The position numbers and the translations under genes were made by a program. This document shows positions 61,023-64,000 of a DNA stretch of 64,000 nucleotides, piece by piece. Origin of the DNA: Eucalyptus grandis (lineage: Eukaryota; Streptophyta; Magnoliopsida; Myrtales; Myrtaceae). The notes under the pieces are model-generated. The model saw nothing but the letters and a program-made list of their open reading frames with translations. It ran no database searches and was not told the origin of the DNA. Location: assembly GCF_016545825.1 (NCBI RefSeq), contig NC_052619.1, positions 10,679,501 to 10,743,500 of the forward strand. Direction: 5' to 3'. Within the stretch, counting starts at the first letter, position 1, and every line of letters starts with the position of its first letter.

Positions 61023-62135
61023 TTAAAAGCTTGGTTCAATCCAAAGCGGAAGAGAATAATGGTCATAAGCCATTGCCATAAAATACAGCTCGGTCGTACA
61101 ATCTTCGATGTGGTATATTCCCATGTCCCTGCCTCCTCCCTCTTCACTCAGCCGGGGCCATGAATCATCAGCAAAGTAAATGCAATTCGGCTTAATGTGA
61201 TGCTTTTCATTGGCCTCCAAATAGAAGGAAGAATTCGATCCCAAGAAGAGGGACGTGTTCTCCAAGCTCTTAACTTCTGTGTACGTTGGAGTATTCAAGT
61301 CAATCTCAAAAACCTGAAATCGAAAGGTTTGAGCAGGTTCACGTTCTTCCCATCGTGACACAAACAATAGAGATCCGGTTGGTGATTGCACTAAATACGC
61401 TCCAGTCATAAGCAGCCGATGTCCCGTCGTTGGTTGAACTAGATCTGGGTGCTCCCAATGCATAAGTCTTCGCGGCATCCTGAAAATTACTTGAGTTTCG
61501 AACGGAGTTGGTCCATTCACGTCACACCTCAATATGCTACCCTGACAATCGACAGCAACAAAACACCCCTAATAAAATATGAGATCCCAAATATTATGCG
61601 TGGGGCTGGGGGAATTCACTGCCGTCCACTCCTCGTCGCCAGGTTTCCAAAGCCCTAGCCGTCCGCCCCACCCGTAGATGACCATGACCATGTAATCTAG
61701 AGATGTAGTAGGGCTAGCAGATAGGACGAACTTAGCGCTGAAATTATCATAGCGAGGCAAGACTTCAACGTCAGGAAACTTCAACTTGGGAAGCTTAATA
61801 ATATAATTGTGACGCGACATTGGATTCTTCAACATGTAGAGTTCCCAGTCTCTGCCAAGCGTGAACACCCAACCCCGTGAAGAGAAGCATGTCTTCCCCT
61901 TCGCTTCCGGCATGAGCACTCTGTGAACCCGCTGACATGAGAGGCAAAAAAACTCGCGCCACTGCGTCTCATGATGGTCCTCGAGCATCATCCACGGGAC
62001 ATTGCTCCTCTCTTTAAGAGGAGCGGATCGCCAAGATTGGCACACTGCTCGGAACGCCTACAAGTCCTTGGGACAAAGATGTCGCGAGCATAGTTCTAGC
62101 AACTCTTGTGGGAGATCTGCCCAGTTTCTCACCAT
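61023..62135 (-). pseudogene. F-box/DUF295 gene, right-arm copy, two stops
   Basis: The ATG at 62135-62133 starts MVRNWADLPQELLELCSRHL. TAG at 62060-62058 replaces the tryptophan of DLWAFRAV. A second TAG at 61571-61569 replaces the lysine of FYKGCF. The rest is open: CLSCQRVHRVLMPEAKG, WKPGDEEWTAV, FRFQVFEIDLNT, MGIYHIEDCT and the ending LPLWIEPSF with TAA at 61025-61023. The left copy's stop and A insertion are not present, so the two syntenic copies were inactivated by different mutations. Protein differences from the left copy are many, unlike the near-identical inner arms. Confidence 0.87.
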
Positions 62136-63280
62136 TCTCAACTTCATCAAACTGATATGAAACAGAATTCTACAAGAGGCAATAGAGAATCAGTCAGCTT
62201 TGATGATGTGAATTAGTAATGGTCAAGGGCTAGACTCCTAATCCCAACAGGAGTTCAAATTCCAAGGGGAAAATCAGCTTTGATGATGTGAATTAGTGAC
62301 GATGAATAGCTAGGAATTCAAATTCTAAGCGGAAAGTATACAAAGTGCCAGTTTTGTGTTAAGTTTATCGGATTAAAATACAATTCCTAATATAAACAAT
62401 CGACAACTGAGGAATATTCGTCCTACCAAAGAGGCAACAAAATAATGTGGTATTTGTCTGATTTTGTTGCGATAAAGTGGTTAAAATTTACCACTACAGA
62501 TAAGGCAGAAACTAAAACCATCGAGTCTCCTTATTCATTGATGAGACATACAAAGCAGATGCAGGGCAGCATCTCAGAGAATAGAACATTCTCCAGTTAA
62601 TGTTTCTTCAGGGGAAAAAGAAAAAAACACAAAAAAATCAACCCATCACCGATGCCCGGCGAAAACAAATAGAATGGAATAACCGAGATCCAACCAAAAG
62701 CGAACCTTAAATCGCGTCAAAATCTTCGAGGCCGGGAGAAAGACAGCCTCGCAAGAAGAGAGAGAGAGAGGAAGGGGGAAAGAGAGATGAAGTAGAGACC
62801 CGGAGAGTGACGAACGCCGTCCGTTGAGGCGGCAGCAACCTACGATGGGGAGTGCCTGGCGCGGACAAAGCACTCAACGTCCCGTCGGATATATCACGGA
62901 AAATCGTAACTGAAATTATCAAACCACCAAAACTCGAATCCTAATTCAATATCCCCCTTGGAATCTTCAACAGCCTCCTCCGTCTTCGATTTTTGTTGAA
63001 TTGAGTTCGCCAGTTGTACGGGCTTCTATTTCACCTAAAGGCAATTGGCGCGCTCTCTCTCGCGCGCGCCGCGATCTGTGCGCGAAAGGCAGTAAGCGAG
63101 CTATGGAGGGTGAGACCGGGAGCGACGGTCGAAGACGGTAAAGGAAGCGCGAGAGCGAGAGCGAGAGCGACAACGGGTGAGAGAGCGCCGGAATGAGAGA
63201 GAGAATGGTGAGAAAGTGTGACGATTTTGGGCTTTGCCACCCCCTTCGAAGCTTTATCTAGAAGAGAGCCCCAAAAAAAA
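62136..63280 (-). promoter_or_regulatory. Upstream/leader block of the right-arm F-box copy
   Basis: Reverse complement of the block at 3150-4231, with frequent differences. The GCAACAAAATCAGACAAATA module and the ATATTCCTCA box (near 62420) are present. The purine-rich (minus-strand pyrimidine) leader lies at 62755-62790 and 63040-63220. Confidence 0.5.
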
Positions 63281-63330
63281 AAGGCAAAGGAGATGAAAGC
63301 CAATGACAACTCAAAATTATGACACATCTT

Positions 63331-63525
63331 TGTTATGATATACTAAAATTCCAAACGTATAACTAAGTGACATGTTTGCTCAAATCTACTATGCAAACGG
63401 TATTGACATAACGCTTTTGTAACTTAATCAAAATAAAAACGATTTTATTTTGACTGAAAATTATTTGACGGATCTTGATGAATGGTAAATATGCCACATT
63501 GGTACAAGTTTGATATTAAGTGTTG
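63331..63525 (+). repeat. Dispersed repeat shared with 17877-18070
   Basis: Begins TATGATATACTAAAATTCC and remains alignable to GGTACAAGTTTGAT. It lies just outside the right arm, so the palindrome edge abuts a repeat. Confidence 0.65.
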
Positions 63526-64000
63526 GGATTGTCGGATTCCCAAAAACCAGATTCGACACTTAATCGAACCCCTAAAACGAATGCGGAAGACAAGCCCGGG
63601 AAAAACATGTATCACCGATCCTAAAACACACCACAGAATCGAGCGTACCTTGTAGATTAAACACTAATGCTGAAGATTGAGGAAGAAATTTGATCCCGGT
63701 CTGGCAAGAGGCGTACTGTTGGTTCAAGGGAGAAACTTACGTTGGTTTAGGGAGAGGAAAAAGAAAAGTGCGCGTACGTCCAAAGGTACGTTTTCTTTTT
63801 CTTTTCTCCCCTTTAAATACGTCTTCTCCAAAAGACGTGTTCCTTCAGCAAAAGACGTCTCCCCAAAAGTTACAACTCTTCAACGTATCCCTTCATCCAT
63901 GAGCCCTAATTTTGTGGGCCGGGCTTTTAGGCCCATCATGGGCGGACGGGCCAACTTAGGCCCATGCCCATCACATAAAACCATCATCTCCCACTCGCAC
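63526..64000. other. Unclassified sequence, possible retrotransposon LTR end
   Basis: It starts TGTTGGGATTGTCGG and closes the window with ATCATCTCCCACTCGCAC. The abrupt TG start and moderate GC would fit an LTR, but the window ends before a second copy or internal domain could be seen. No gene is supported. Confidence 0.25.

Larger units (their letters stand above)
40949..63280 (-). repeat. Right arm of giant inverted repeat
   Basis: This is the reverse complement of 3140-36260, missing the segment lost in the N gap. Identity is very high by eye from 40949 to about 61000. It is lower from the F-box copy outward (61000-63280). Homology ends near 63280, after AGAAGAGAGCC. Confidence 0.93.

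Overview
The window is plant nuclear DNA. It holds intron-bearing genes with a plant HIRAN/SNF2/RING helicase, a cluster of F-box/DUF295 genes, a tau-class glutathione S-transferase relic, TTA-flanked MITE-like elements, a tRNA-derived SINE with an 18-bp target duplication, and hAT transposase remains. AT-rich intergenic DNA carrying GC-rich MITE cores fits a woody dicot, possibly Myrtales; the species assignment is a guess.

The dominant structure is a giant imperfect inverted repeat. The left arm (about 3140-36260) is repeated in reverse complement as the right arm (40949 to about 63280), around a unique loop of about 4.7 kb (36261-40948). Paired positions sum to about 77,204-77,218 inside 52579 and to about 66,370-66,401 outside 52680. 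The shift falls at a run of 100 Ns (52580-52679), so the right arm lacks the counterpart of left positions 13722-24624 (about 10.9 kb). Left 1-3140 and right 63280-64000 lie outside the repeat.

Layout of the left side: a decayed F-box/DUF295 gene with an internal coding minisatellite (1036-2015); an F-box pseudogene (4232-5342); a small gene candidate behind a TATA box (9070-9354); a broken tau GST (9804-11315); the three-exon SM3L1-like helicase on the minus strand (12696-16110); a GC-cored element (16826-17875); a rearranged F-box fragment between 45-bp direct repeats (18626-19520); the only intact F-box/DUF295 gene (21059-22165); a hAT transposase pseudogene (23677-25951); three TIR elements (27014-31199); a small secreted proline-rich protein gene (31912-32235) and a SINE (33701-33898).

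The loop carries a 167-bp copy of the 5' end of the secreted-protein gene right at the palindrome edge, a diverged F-box gene with one frameshift (39174-40248) and a 348-bp tandem duplication that contains the inner breakpoint. The right arm repeats the left-arm features in reverse order. Its helicase copy is reduced to a frameshifted exon 3, its secreted-protein copy is frameshifted, and its F-box copy has two stops that differ from the left copy's lesions.

The likely functional loci are the helicase (DNA repair/chromatin), one F-box protein and the secreted proline-rich protein. The remaining genes are relics of local duplication. Whether the palindrome is genomic or a haplotype/assembly chimera is the main open question.
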